Part shown: positions 41,728 through 51,751 of the stretch, piece by piece | Layout: each line of letters starts with the position of its first letter | How positions within the stretch are numbered: position 1 is the stretch's first letter | Source of the DNA: Erysipelotrichaceae bacterium | Lineage (GTDB): Bacteria; Bacillota_I; Bacilli_A; Erysipelotrichales; Erysipelotrichaceae | Length of the DNA: 53,820 nucleotides | Direction: 5' to 3' | Assembly: GCA_022799495.1 (NCBI GenBank) | Contig: JAAWON010000009.1 | Coordinates: 1-53,820, forward strand | Translations under genes and position numbers: made by a program | Notes under the pieces: generated by a model | The model's database searches: none | Seen by the model: the letters and a program-made list of their open reading frames with translations, nothing else | Told to the model about the DNA's origin: nothing

Positions 41728-42516
41728 TCACCCTTTCAATACACCGCTTTGCGGTGTGGTGACAGAAGCCGGATAACTGGATTTCTGATGATTCATGCGT
41801 TTTTCAATCAGACCTAAGATACCTGATGTAATCATTGTCAAAAGCAGATAAAGAATTCCAACAATCAAGAACGGCTCTGCATATGAGAAGATGGATCCCT
41901 GAACACTTTTCGCAACGAAGAACAATTCAGAAAACTGAATGCAGTTCAAAACGCAGCTGTCCTTGATATTCACCACAAATTCATTGCCAATGGATGGAAA
42001 TGAATTTTTAATTGCCTGCGGTAAAACAATATAATACATCGTCTGAAAGCGAGTCATGCCGATACTGCGTGCCCCTTCCAGTTGGCCATTGTCTACAGAC
42101 TGTATACCAGAACGCATGATCTCTGCCATATAAGCGCCTGTATTTACTGATATGATCACCATTGCCGATGTCATCGGTGACCAATGAAACACTGGCGCAA
42201 AAAACGTATAATAGAGAAACATCGCTTGTACCATCATCGGTGTGCCGCGAAAAATACCCACATAAATGCCTGTGATACCATAAATGACACGATTGCATAT
42301 TCTCGTTGCCAACTTTTGATTGTGATCGTTGTTTGTGGTAATCGCACGAAGTCCACCAATCAATAAGCCGATTGCCAAGCCAACAATCGTCCCCACAAAT
42401 GCCACCAACAGCGTGGAACGAATTGCGCCCAGAAATAATGATTGGTACTTTACAAACACATCCCATGTCTTGATCAAAAAGCCTTCACTTTCTGCGGCCA
42501 TGAAAAGAAATCCCAT
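41728..42516 (-). CDS. Polar amino-acid ABC importer permease (lysine system)
   Basis: A 262-residue membrane protein with the HisM/GlnP-type layout: an N-terminal helix, [45 protein letters not shown], the EAA loop [33 protein letters not shown], and [15 protein letters not shown], then a last helix. It presumably acts as a homodimer. Start 42516 has AGGAG eight bases upstream. It sits between the binding lipoprotein and the ATPase. Confidence 0.93.
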   Translation of the reverse strand: MGFLFMAAESEGFLIKTWDVFVKYQSLFLGAIRSTLLVAFVGTIVGLAIGLLIGGLRAITTNNDHNQKLATRICNRVIYGITGIYVGIFRGTPMMVQAMFLYYTFFAPVFHWSPMTSAMVIISVNTGAYMAEIMRSGIQSVDNGQLEGARSIGMTRFQTMYYIVLPQAIKNSFPSIGNEFVVNIKDSCVLNCIQFSELFFVAKSVQGSIFSYAEPFLIVGILYLLLTMITSGILGLIEKRMNHQKSSYPASVTTPQSGVLKG

Positions 42517-42527
42517 ACAAATCGCTC

Positions 42528-43355
42528 CTATTCACCAGCCGGCTGACGCTTAGTCGCATCCTCCATCATCTGCGTTCTGGATTCTTCGCTGATTTCATCC
42601 AATGCCTTTTGAATCTCATTCAATAATTCCGTATTCCCTTTTTTCACTGCAATAGAAACCGCTGTATCACTCAAATCAATTTGGAATCCCTTGCCATCCT
42701 CAAATTCAACGACAGCCAAATCAGAATGAGCCGCTGCGGCCCCCAAAGCAACCGGTGTCTCTGCGGTCAAAGCATCCACTGTGCCACTCTTTAGGGCAGC
42801 GATCATATAGGGATAGTTTTCCAACGGCTGCGCATGCGTAACATTGGGAATCTGATCAATCACATCATCATACATCGTGTTTAACTGTCCTTGTACCGTA
42901 GCTCCGGAAAAATCCGCCAATGTTTTAGCATTCGCATAAGCACCGTCTTTTAAGACGATCATTGCCATTTTTGACTGATAATATGGGGTTGTAAAATCCG
43001 CATTCTGACGACGATCTTCAGTATCGGTCATACCAGCGATAATCGCGTCGATCGCACCACTGTTTAAACTTGGTTCCAAACTGTCCCAATCCATCTTGGT
43101 AATTACCAATTCACGTCCTGTTGCCGCTGCAATTTGTTTTGCGATCTGCACATCATAGCCATCACAGTAGCCACCGGCAGAAACTTCTAAATTCAATTCA
43201 CTGCTTTCCGTCTCCGTCCAATTAAACGGCGCATAATTGCACTCCATTCCAACTCTCAACGTCTTGGAATCGCCCTCTCCTTGGCTACCTCCATTACCAC
43301 TGCCACAAGCGCTTAAAAGCAGCGCGAAACTTAATAATGCAAGTCCTTTTCTCAT
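42528..43355 (-). CDS. Amino-acid-binding lipoprotein (lysine system)
   Basis: A 275-residue family 3 solute-binding protein. A signal and lipobox ALLLSAC with Cys17 are followed by a Gly/Ser linker. The mature domain carries VGMECNYAPFNWTE, GYDVQIAKQIAAATGRELVITKMDWDSLEPSLNSGAIDAIIAGMTDTEDR, and FTTPYYQSKMAMIV. The aromatic and acidic pocket residues are in family positions. It is the first gene after the lysine riboswitch, so lysine is the inferred ligand. Confidence 0.93.
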   Translation of the reverse strand: MRKGLALLSFALLLSACGSGNGGSQGEGDSKTLRVGMECNYAPFNWTETESSELNLEVSAGGYCDGYDVQIAKQIAAATGRELVITKMDWDSLEPSLNSGAIDAIIAGMTDTEDRRQNADFTTPYYQSKMAMIVLKDGAYANAKTLADFSGATVQGQLNTMYDDVIDQIPNVTHAQPLENYPYMIAALKSGTVDALTAETPVALGAAAAHSDLAVVEFEDGKGFQIDLSDTAVSIAVKKGNTELLNEIQKALDEISEESRTQMMEDATKRQPAGE

Positions 43356-43372
43356 CTTTATTTCCTCTTTTC

Positions 43373-43578
43373 TAATACAAAAGCCGTGCTATTGACACGG
43401 CTGAAGTGATTTCTGCTTGTGCAATAGCGCCTCTTCTTACGAAGGAGTGTCATGGGTATTCCCACATGACCCCAAGAAGAACCAATGCCTTGCTTCCTCT
43501 TTCGGCGATGATTACCTTTCCCAACATTCTTTGCCTGCCGGCTCCTGTAGGTACTCTGACGCATCGCTGCCTCTATTC
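43373..43578 (-). promoter_or_regulatory. Lysine riboswitch (L box) with terminator
   Basis: On the minus strand the aptamer runs from about 43,578 to 43,423. P1 is AATAG...CTATT and the conserved L-box blocks appear in order: ATAGAGG, CAGAGTA, GGGAAAGGT, ATCGCCGAA, a stem closed around GGGAATACCC, and GAGGCGCTAT. An expression platform follows: stem AGCCGTG/CACGGCT (43,396-43,402 with 43,382-43,388) with a T-rich tail, ending about 25 bases before the lipoprotein gene. High lysine should terminate transcription. Block order and sequence match the Bacillus lysC leader. Confidence 0.85.
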
Positions 43579-43596
43579 GATCTTTTGTATGCGTAT

Positions 43597-43625
43597 ATGA
43601 TACACGCCTCTTCGCACCTTGTCAA
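43597..43625 (-). promoter_or_regulatory. Promoter of the lysine-riboswitch operon
   Basis: Minus-strand TTGACA (43620-43625), a 17-base spacer and TATCAT (43597-43602), ending about 18 bases before the aptamer. Confidence 0.8.
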
Positions 43626-43687
43626 GCAAAAATTTCACATCTTCTACTTGACCTGTACAAATCATGATTAAAGTATCTTAAGAATGC

Positions 43688-44182
43688 TCAATATCCAAGT
43701 TTTCCTAATAAGGATTCATCTTGAGCAACCCATTCTTTCTCCACATCAATCACCCGATATTCATCCATTGTATCCCGCACAATAACCGTTTGAATACCGG
43801 CGTTGATAATCATGCGCTTGCACATGGAACAACTATTGGCCTTCGTAATCAACGTCTGCATATCAGCCTCAAATCCGGCCAGATACATCGTTGCCCCTAG
43901 CATATCTCGACGTGATGCTGAAATAATCGCATTTGCCTCAGCATGCACACTGCGACACAGTTCATAGCGTTCTCCCCGATTGATATTCAACTCTTGACGG
44001 ATGCATGTTTTCAAATCACTGCAGTTTTTGCGACCACGCGGTGCACCGACATATCCTGTGGAGATGATCTCATCATCCTTCACAATCAGTGCTCCATAGT
44101 GCCTACGCAAACAAGTACTGCGCTTTGCCAAACTACATGCAATATCCAAGTAATAATTGATTTTATCCCTACGTGTTGTCAT
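43688..44182 (-). CDS. Deoxycytidylate deaminase family protein (ComEB-like)
   Basis: A 164-residue zinc deaminase. The catalytic motif CRSVHAEANAI has zinc ligand His80 and proton-shuttle Glu82, and the second motif NSCSMCKRM has Cys118 and Cys121. It has the length and the long insert between the start and HAE typical of dCMP deaminases (dCMP to dUMP, for dTMP synthesis). It has its own promoter and ribosome site AAAGGA. No competence genes are seen nearby. Confidence 0.9.
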   Translation of the reverse strand: MTTRRDKINYYLDIACSLAKRSTCLRRHYGALIVKDDEIISTGYVGAPRGRKNCSDLKTCIRQELNINRGERYELCRSVHAEANAIISASRRDMLGATMYLAGFEADMQTLITKANSCSMCKRMIINAGIQTVIVRDTMDEYRVIDVEKEWVAQDESLLGKLGY

Positions 44183-44263
44183 AATTTCGTTCCTTTCCCG
44201 CTATCCGTTCTGTGATGGTAATCATGTACTCTTTTTATTGATTCACTCAGCCATCACGTATTT

Positions 44264-44292
44264 ATTATAGTATAGATCACAGATCATGTCCA
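44264..44292 (-). promoter_or_regulatory. Promoter of the dCMP deaminase gene
   Basis: Minus-strand TGGACA (44287-44292), a 17-base spacer and TATAAT (44264-44269). Confidence 0.7.
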
Positions 44293-44400
44293 TAACCAAG
44301 CGGATCCATATACAGCAAGTATGCTCACATGATTGAAATGCATAAGCTCTCACCTAATTTCAAATGCCCTCCTCATCCCAAATGGTCATAAGATGATTGC

Positions 44401-46500
44401 TTAAACAAACAAGGAAAATAATTGGAAGATCAGCCATGCACAACCATACGGAATCATTAGCATCAAACTTAATGACAACCCCATTAGTTTCCATCCATAT
44501 TCTTTACGCAATGCCTGTAAAGTCATAATACAAGGAATGCTTAATAAAATATACACCATGTAGGCATAGGCACGAACATTTGCCAAATCATCCTCCCATA
44601 ATTGTGATACTGCATTTGTTAGATGATCATCCTGCACAACAGTGGTTTGTATATGCGGAATGAAAGATACACTAAATTCGCGCAAAGTGGAACCAAACGC
44701 ATAGATGATTTGTTTTGCGTCATCATAGGGATCAATATCAGCCATGGCTTCATTCTCTTTTTGAACCAGTACCTGATCCATAAAGCCAACAACAGTTTCT
44801 TTCGCCACAATACTTCCGGGAAGTGCGGCAATACATTCCCATCTTGTCCCAAATCCAAGTGGTTCATAAAGCGGACGTATCGCCTGTGCCGCTTGTGCCA
44901 AATAACTATCCTGCAAATGACCACTCGGTAAATAACTCATGACCCATAATGCAATCATTGCCCACATCACGACACTTACTGCCTTGCGTACATAATTCTT
45001 CACTTCTTGTACTGCTTTTTGCCAAATCAACCGATAGGAAGGCTTGCGATAAGGTGGCATTTCCATGAGAAACACCTCATCATCCGCAAAAGAGGCAAAG
45101 TGAGATAGAATCAATGCCAAAAGCAAAGCGATCAAAATACCGGTACCATAAATACTGAGCACCATTACTGCACCTTTTCCCTTGAAAAAAGCGGCTGCGA
45201 ATAACATATAAACCGGTAATCTTGCCCCACAAGACATAAAGGGTACTAACAATGCACTCAAACGCCGCTGCTTCTCATTGGCTAAAGTTCGCGTAGCATA
45301 AATGGCCGGAACATTACAACCAAATCCGAGCAATAAAGCCACAAAACTCTTTCCATTCAAATGAAACAAGCGCATTACATCATCGAGCAGATAAGCAATG
45401 CGTGCCATATAACCACTTTCTTCCAAAAAAGACAATGCAAGGTGCAAAAAAGCCATCAAAGGAATAAATACAAGTACACCGCCCACCCCTGCAATCACAC
45501 CATGCAGAATCAGTTCCCGTGCGGCTTCCGGCAGAAAAAACAACAGAGCGTATGCGTATTTCATAACCATATCGTGTATTAAAAAATCAATAAAATCATT
45601 GAATGGAGCGCTGCATTGAAATACCACCAACATCAGCAAAGAGAGCATCAGCACCATTATCACAATCCCCCATTGCGGATGTAACAACACCTGATCCAGT
45701 GCCCTTGTTCGCTTCAAATACAATCCATCATCATGGACATGGCGCATTAAATCCTCTATTTGTTCATATAAACGCACATCTTCCATCTGCACTTCAAGTA
45801 AATCAAGTTGTGACAAATCCATATGCCAAGCAGCGCTTTGACGCATAGCCGCCGGCTTTTGAAACAACAAGTCATAAGCAAACAGTTCCTGTTTTTCTTC
45901 ACTCATTGTTATATAAGCAGGAAGTTGACGATTCACAAGATGTAATAAACGACGATAACACACCTCATCTCGTTCACTAATCATGGGTGGATAATACACG
46001 CTATGATCCTTCAACTGTGCAAGTATGCCCTCCAATACTGCCGCTTTTCCATCCACATCAAAGGCGCTGTAGGGATAGATCGGTATTCCTAATTGATCCT
46101 GTATGGCATCAATATCCATCTCAATGTGATATCGTTTTACTTCATCCATGAAATTGAAGATTACGATCATTGGTATCTGAAGTTGACGCAGACAAAGCGT
46201 TAGATACAGATTCCGGGATAGATTGGTCGCATCTACCACATTAACAATGAGATCCACCGATTCATGATGTAGGAAGTGGGCGGTAATCCCCTCCTCATTT
46301 GCCTGTTCGATAAGGGAATAAGTGCCGGGCAAATCAATGAAATGCAAGGTAGTGCCCTGCCAATTTAACCGTGCCTCTTTTTTCGCAACGGTGACTCCCG
46401 GCCAATTCCCCACTTTTAAATGAGCATCTGCCAATGCATTGATCCAAGCACTTTTGCCGACATTAGGATTGCCGACAAAGGCGATTTGATACTCCTTCAT
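44401..46500 (-). CDS. feoB: FeoB ferrous iron transporter, second copy
   Basis: A 699-residue FeoB. G domain: P-loop GNPNVGKSA at 10-18, NWPGVTV, DLPGTYSL, and FNFMDE (G4). The membrane part has the canonical GFGCNVPAIYATRTL and PFMSCGARLPVYMLF blocks, two Gate domains and a short C-terminal tail. It is the classic FeoB type, differing from the first copy (GFGCNAVGV). The start overlaps the feoA stop by four bases. The family role is Fe(II) uptake across the membrane. Confidence 0.96.
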   Translation of the reverse strand: MKEYQIAFVGNPNVGKSAWINALADAHLKVGNWPGVTVAKKEARLNWQGTTLHFIDLPGTYSLIEQANEEGITAHFLHHESVDLIVNVVDATNLSRNLYLTLCLRQLQIPMIVIFNFMDEVKRYHIEMDIDAIQDQLGIPIYPYSAFDVDGKAAVLEGILAQLKDHSVYYPPMISERDEVCYRRLLHLVNRQLPAYITMSEEKQELFAYDLLFQKPAAMRQSAAWHMDLSQLDLLEVQMEDVRLYEQIEDLMRHVHDDGLYLKRTRALDQVLLHPQWGIVIMVLMLSLLMLVVFQCSAPFNDFIDFLIHDMVMKYAYALLFFLPEAARELILHGVIAGVGGVLVFIPLMAFLHLALSFLEESGYMARIAYLLDDVMRLFHLNGKSFVALLLGFGCNVPAIYATRTLANEKQRRLSALLVPFMSCGARLPVYMLFAAAFFKGKGAVMVLSIYGTGILIALLLALILSHFASFADDEVFLMEMPPYRKPSYRLIWQKAVQEVKNYVRKAVSVVMWAMIALWVMSYLPSGHLQDSYLAQAAQAIRPLYEPLGFGTRWECIAALPGSIVAKETVVGFMDQVLVQKENEAMADIDPYDDAKQIIYAFGSTLREFSVSFIPHIQTTVVQDDHLTNAVSQLWEDDLANVRAYAYMVYILLSIPCIMTLQALRKEYGWKLMGLSLSLMLMIPYGCAWLIFQLFSLFV

Positions 46501-46721
46501 ATTACTTCCACCTCAATTCTTTGCGCATCTTGACAGCGCATCATCATAAAATTGCCTCTAACTAGCAAAAGTATAGCTTTTCCCTTTCCTTTTTTGCGCT
46601 CTACTTTGATATGTGCTCCCTCATAGATGCCAATATGGCATAAGCGCTGTTTTGCTTGTGTCCCCATATAAATATGAGTTATACACGCTGTCTCGCGTTC
46701 ATTTACTTCAGTTAAGTTCAT
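46497..46721 (-). CDS. feoA: FeoA iron transport accessory protein, second copy
   Basis: A 74-residue FeoA-domain protein beginning MNLTEVNERETACITHI, with AKQRLCHIGIYEGAHIKVERK (the SRLxdLGixpG-like block) and a VRGNFMMMRCQDAQRIEV ending. ATG 46721 follows GGGTGATC. It pairs with the overlapping feoB. A partial Fur-like sequence lies upstream at 46,777-46,791. Confidence 0.88.
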   Translation of the reverse strand: MNLTEVNERETACITHIYMGTQAKQRLCHIGIYEGAHIKVERKKGKGKAILLLVRGNFMMMRCQDAQRIEVEVI

Positions 46722-46776
46722 TGTGATCACCCATTGAAAGTATATCGGAACACACATAAAAAATCACTCGACTTAA

Positions 46777-46791
46777 TGAGAACGATTATGG
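46777..46791. promoter_or_regulatory. Weak Fur-box-like sequence upstream of feoAB-2
   Basis: TGAGAACGATTATGG matches 10 of 14 defined positions of the 7-1-7 Fur consensus TGATAATnATTATCA. The same bases could form a five-base terminator-like stem (AGAAC/GTTCT plus T run), so the reading is ambiguous. Confidence 0.25.
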
Positions 46792-46988
46792 TTCTTTTTT
46801 AACGCAAAGCCGGCATATACTGATATACCTGTTCCATATTGCGACAGTATTCATAACTCCTATTCAATCAATGTCCATTGCCTGAAATCCATATCTAAAT
46901 CAAGCATCCAATACTCTGTTAACTAAGGTACACTGATTACAGGATCAGCATTTGAAATATTTTTCAGAAAGAGTTTCACACTTTTTTC

Positions 46989-48380
<1,392 letters not shown>

Positions 48381-48425
48381 TGACCATGTGCAAGCTTGTT
48401 TATCGTAAGAGGATTTAGATATTAA

Positions 48426-48473
48426 AAAATGCATCCGTTGAGTTGTATTCACTCGTATGGATGCATTTTATTT
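48426..48473 (+). terminator. Terminator of gdhA
   Basis: Stem AAAATGCATCC/GGATGCATTTT with an inner GAGT/ACTC pairing, followed by TTTTATTTAT. Confidence 0.8.
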
Positions 48474-48578
48474 ATGCCAGTGGCAATCCTTGACTATAAA
48501 TGGGGGATTCCTTGAGGATTAGCATTATCCAATATTCAACGCTAACCCATCTTGCCAGCGTAACTGCGTTCTCTCCCC

Positions 48579-49784
48579 TTATTTATGGGTGTCGGATACA
48601 ACCTCAAATGCAGAGAATACCAGAAAGAAGAGCAAAGCTGTTTGAACCCAAAAAATTGTATAATCCATTGTGCCGTGAATCATCACAGTTAATATGAATG
48701 AAATGATAAGTGAAAATAAGCGAACATTATGATGCACGGTGTATAGATGCCATATACGTTTACCGCAATCCCAAAAATAAGGAATTAACAGTGCAACTCC
48801 GCCAAATCCAAAGCTCATAAAAGGATCAAGATAAAGACTGTGCGCATGCTGCGTCATCGGTCCACCATAACGCATATAACTATGGAAATAAGTCAGCGGC
48901 CCTTCACCAAACAAAGGATATTCGCGAATCCCCTGAATAGCCGTTTGCCATATTTCAAATCGAGTGTCAAGATAAAGGTTCAAACTGTCGCCACGTGGAA
49001 ATATCTCGGGATTTATCCATAAGGCAACCGCAAATATAGTAAATAACGTCATTGTGCCAAAGAAAAAACGCTTATGATTATTCAGCAAAAACATGAATGG
49101 TATTGTAAATAGGAAAGAAATCCAGGCAGTACGACAGCCACTTAAATAGAGTCCCAGCAAATTACAAAAAATTGTGATCAAATAAAATATCACACGTCTC
49201 GCTGTTTTAACATTCATCATTTTATAAACACACATCAGAATCAAAAATTCTACCATCATACCATAATAATTAGCATTGAAAAAAGTAGAATTTACCCGAT
49301 ACATCGGTTCATCCGCGACTTCAAAGGTAAAAAAATCATAATCCAGTGTCTGCACAATATTGTAATATTCCATCAGTGCCCACCCAAAGCAGAATAAAGA
49401 TATGATGCAACAAGCGTCAATGATTAGTTCAAATAAGCGCTGGGTCAATTTAGAACGATAAAACAAAATGAATATAAATATCACTGTTATCCCCAATGCG
49501 CATACTGCCCCAAGATAGTTTTCATGTATTAAAGATACAATTGCAGTTAGTACACAAAAGCCGTAGACCGGATATGCTTTAGGATAAGAGCGTATGATTG
49601 AATAAAGCCTGCCCTTCCATAATAAATAAAGCAGTGTCAGCGCAATGACAGTGAGCGAACAGAAAAAAGGCAGAAAAATGCTGCATACTACTGCCATAAT
49701 CATATATTGCTCAATATCGTAGCCATCAAATTTACGATGATAGAAAGCAATGGCTTTTTCGCTCCAGGTCAAATGCAGGCACAT
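48579..49784 (-). CDS. O-antigen ligase/polymerase (Wzy_C) family membrane protein
   Basis: A 401-residue polytopic protein with about ten to twelve transmembrane segments. The Wzy_C/ligase signature is GCRTAWISFL near residue 215, followed by an extracytoplasmic loop with DTRFEIWQTAIQGIREYPLFGEGPLTYF and QHAHSLYLDPFMSFG (the conserved His). It polymerises or ligates surface glycans. GGAAGG abuts the ATG, so a TTG at codon 5 (eight bases downstream) may be the true start. It is the last gene of the polysaccharide cluster, separated from wecB by about 150 bases holding a TATAAT (49,813-49,818). Confidence 0.85.
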   Translation of the reverse strand: MCLHLTWSEKAIAFYHRKFDGYDIEQYMIMAVVCSIFLPFFCSLTVIALTLLYLLWKGRLYSIIRSYPKAYPVYGFCVLTAIVSLIHENYLGAVCALGITVIFIFILFYRSKLTQRLFELIIDACCIISLFCFGWALMEYYNIVQTLDYDFFTFEVADEPMYRVNSTFFNANYYGMMVEFLILMCVYKMMNVKTARRVIFYLITIFCNLLGLYLSGCRTAWISFLFTIPFMFLLNNHKRFFFGTMTLFTIFAVALWINPEIFPRGDSLNLYLDTRFEIWQTAIQGIREYPLFGEGPLTYFHSYMRYGGPMTQHAHSLYLDPFMSFGFGGVALLIPYFWDCGKRIWHLYTVHHNVRLFSLIISFILTVMIHGTMDYTIFWVQTALLFFLVFSAFEVVSDTHK

Positions 49785-49931
49785 CCTTCCAATTATAGTT
49801 TTTCATATTGCTATTATAGCATTTCATATAGGCAAACACAATTATTCTAATATTACAAAAACGGTAGATAAAGGTTGAATAATACTACATTTGAAATGAA
49901 GCAGTATATCATCAGATTGCTATGGTATAAA

Positions 49932-51029
49932 CTATTTTAATATTTGATCTATCACATCGGCAATGCGCTCACTTGCATGACCGTCACCATACGGATTGAC
50001 CGCATGCGCCATTTGATTATAAAGATTTGAATCATCCAATAATTCTTTAATCATACTGTAGATTGTTTCTTCCTTTGTCCCGGCGAGTTTTAATGTTCCT
50101 GCCTCAATTCCTTCAGGACGCTCTGTTGTATCTCGCAACACCAATACCGGCTTTCCTAGCGAAGGAGCTTCTTCTTGAATACCTCCACTATCTGTTAAAA
50201 TCAAATAAGAACGGGCAATAAAATTATGGAAATCAAATACTTCTAATGGTTCTATCATACGAATTCGCGTATGGTTTTCAAATATTTCATTTGCCAATTC
50301 ACGTACAATAGGATTCATATGGATAGGATAAACAACTTTAATATCTTCATATTCATCCACAATCCGTTTAATTGCTCTGAACATTTGCCGCATCGGATCA
50401 CCTAAATTCTCACGTCGATGCGCAGTTAATAGAATAAGTCTTCCCTGATTCGCCCAACTCAATAAAGGATGATTATAATCTTTTCGTACTGTGGTTTTTA
50501 ATGCATCAATGGCCGTATTACCGGTAACATATACATGTTTTTCAGATTTTCCTTCTTTTAATAAATTACTTTCACTGATTTTAGTCGGTGCAAAATGTAA
50601 ATCAGCTAAAACACCTACCATTTGTCGATTCATCTCTTCAGGAAACGGAGAATATTTATCATAGGTTCTTAATCCAGCCTCAACATGACCAATCGGAATA
50701 TGATTATAGTATGCAGCCAATGCCCCTGCATAAGTAGTTGAAGTGTCTCCATGAACTAAAACTAAATCAGGTTTTTCAGTTTGCATTACGCTTTCCAAGC
50801 CTGTTAATACACGAGAGGTAATTTGTGTCAATGTCTGCCCTTTTTTCATGATATCTAAATCATAGTCAGGTACTATTTGGAATGTTTGCAAAACCTGATC
50901 CAACATTTGACGATGCTGTGCCGTAACACATACAATTGTTTTTATTTTCTCTCTTCGCTGCAGTTCCTTTACTAATGGAGCCATTTTAATAGCCTCTGGT
51001 CTCGTACCAAATATACACATAACCTTCAT
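49932..51029 (-). CDS. wecB: UDP-N-acetylglucosamine 2-epimerase (non-hydrolysing)
   Basis: A 365-residue GT-B-fold enzyme converting UDP-GlcNAc to UDP-ManNAc, a precursor of teichoic-acid linkage units and capsular glycans. Motifs: FGTRPEAIKMAPLV, VHGDTSTTYAGALAA, GHVEAGLRT, LLTAHRRENLG, and LTDSGGIQEEAPSLGKPVLVLRDTTERPEG. It overlaps the upstream glycosyltransferase by four bases (ATGA), and the ManNAc it makes is the usual substrate of that enzyme. Confidence 0.95.
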   Translation of the reverse strand: MKVMCIFGTRPEAIKMAPLVKELQRREKIKTIVCVTAQHRQMLDQVLQTFQIVPDYDLDIMKKGQTLTQITSRVLTGLESVMQTEKPDLVLVHGDTSTTYAGALAAYYNHIPIGHVEAGLRTYDKYSPFPEEMNRQMVGVLADLHFAPTKISESNLLKEGKSEKHVYVTGNTAIDALKTTVRKDYNHPLLSWANQGRLILLTAHRRENLGDPMRQMFRAIKRIVDEYEDIKVVYPIHMNPIVRELANEIFENHTRIRMIEPLEVFDFHNFIARSYLILTDSGGIQEEAPSLGKPVLVLRDTTERPEGIEAGTLKLAGTKEETIYSMIKELLDDSNLYNQMAHAVNPYGDGHASERIADVIDQILK

Positions 51030-51751
51030 TGCTGTTTCTCCTTCTTCATCATCATGACCTTATACAAAAATTTTACATTACTATCATAAAACCGCTGTAT
51101 CCTTTTCGGTTCCTTAAATAAACGATATGCCCACTCTAACTTGAAGCGAATTATTATATCTGGAGCACGACGTTTTTTTCCACTTAATACATCAAGACTG
51201 CCTCCACATCCAACAAAGATACCGTGATTAAATTGATCAAAGTAACGAGTTATTAATTCTTCTTGTCGAGGAACACCCAATGCAAAAAGATTAATATCTG
51301 CTCCTTTTAGAAGCATATCATTGATTACTTCGCGCTCATCAGAGGAGTATCCATTTTTTAATCCGTATATTTGCAGATTTGGATAATTCAAATAAAGAAA
51401 TTCCCGTAATAAATCCAGAACTTCTTGTGATGCTCCATAAACATATAATGATGCACCCCTCTGATTCCCTAAATCAAAAAGATAAGCAACTGTGTCCACA
51501 CCAGCGATCTTACCCCATACATCATAGCCTAGTTTTCTAGCCCCCATAACAATACCTTCACCGTCTGGTATGATAATCGTTGAATCGCGATATAAAACTT
51601 TTTTAAAGAATGGTATTTCATTTGATTTCATAAAAATCTCAGGATTAGCAGTGATAACAAATGTTTTTATATTTTTCAGTAAATGATCTTTAAGCAGATG
51701 ATAAAATTCGGTATCTGATTGTTTATAAAGTTTTTCAAATAACTCTTTCAT
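51026..51751 (-). CDS. WecG/TagA/CpsF-family glycosyltransferase
   Basis: A 241-residue GT26-family transferase. Typical elements are the TANPEIFMKSNE start, PDGEGIVMGARKLG, VYGASQEVLDLL, and the GVPRQEELI and FVGCGGSLDVLSGKKRRAP blocks. In wall teichoic acid synthesis TagA adds ManNAc to undecaprenyl-PP-GlcNAc. It is encoded next to the UDP-ManNAc-making epimerase, so a lipid-linked ManNAc-containing glycan is implied. It overlaps both neighbours by four bases. Confidence 0.9.
   Translation of the reverse strand: MKELFEKLYKQSDTEFYHLLKDHLLKNIKTFVITANPEIFMKSNEIPFFKKVLYRDSTIIIPDGEGIVMGARKLGYDVWGKIAGVDTVAYLFDLGNQRGASLYVYGASQEVLDLLREFLYLNYPNLQIYGLKNGYSSDEREVINDMLLKGADINLFALGVPRQEELITRYFDQFNHGIFVGCGGSLDVLSGKKRRAPDIIIRFKLEWAYRLFKEPKRIQRFYDSNVKFLYKVMMMKKEKQQ

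Noticed and set aside
43358-43564. Minus-strand open frame of 68 codons rich in Arg and Lys upstream of the lysine importer
   Set aside because: It lies wholly within the lysine riboswitch and its terminator. The basic composition is a by-product of the G/A-rich structured RNA.
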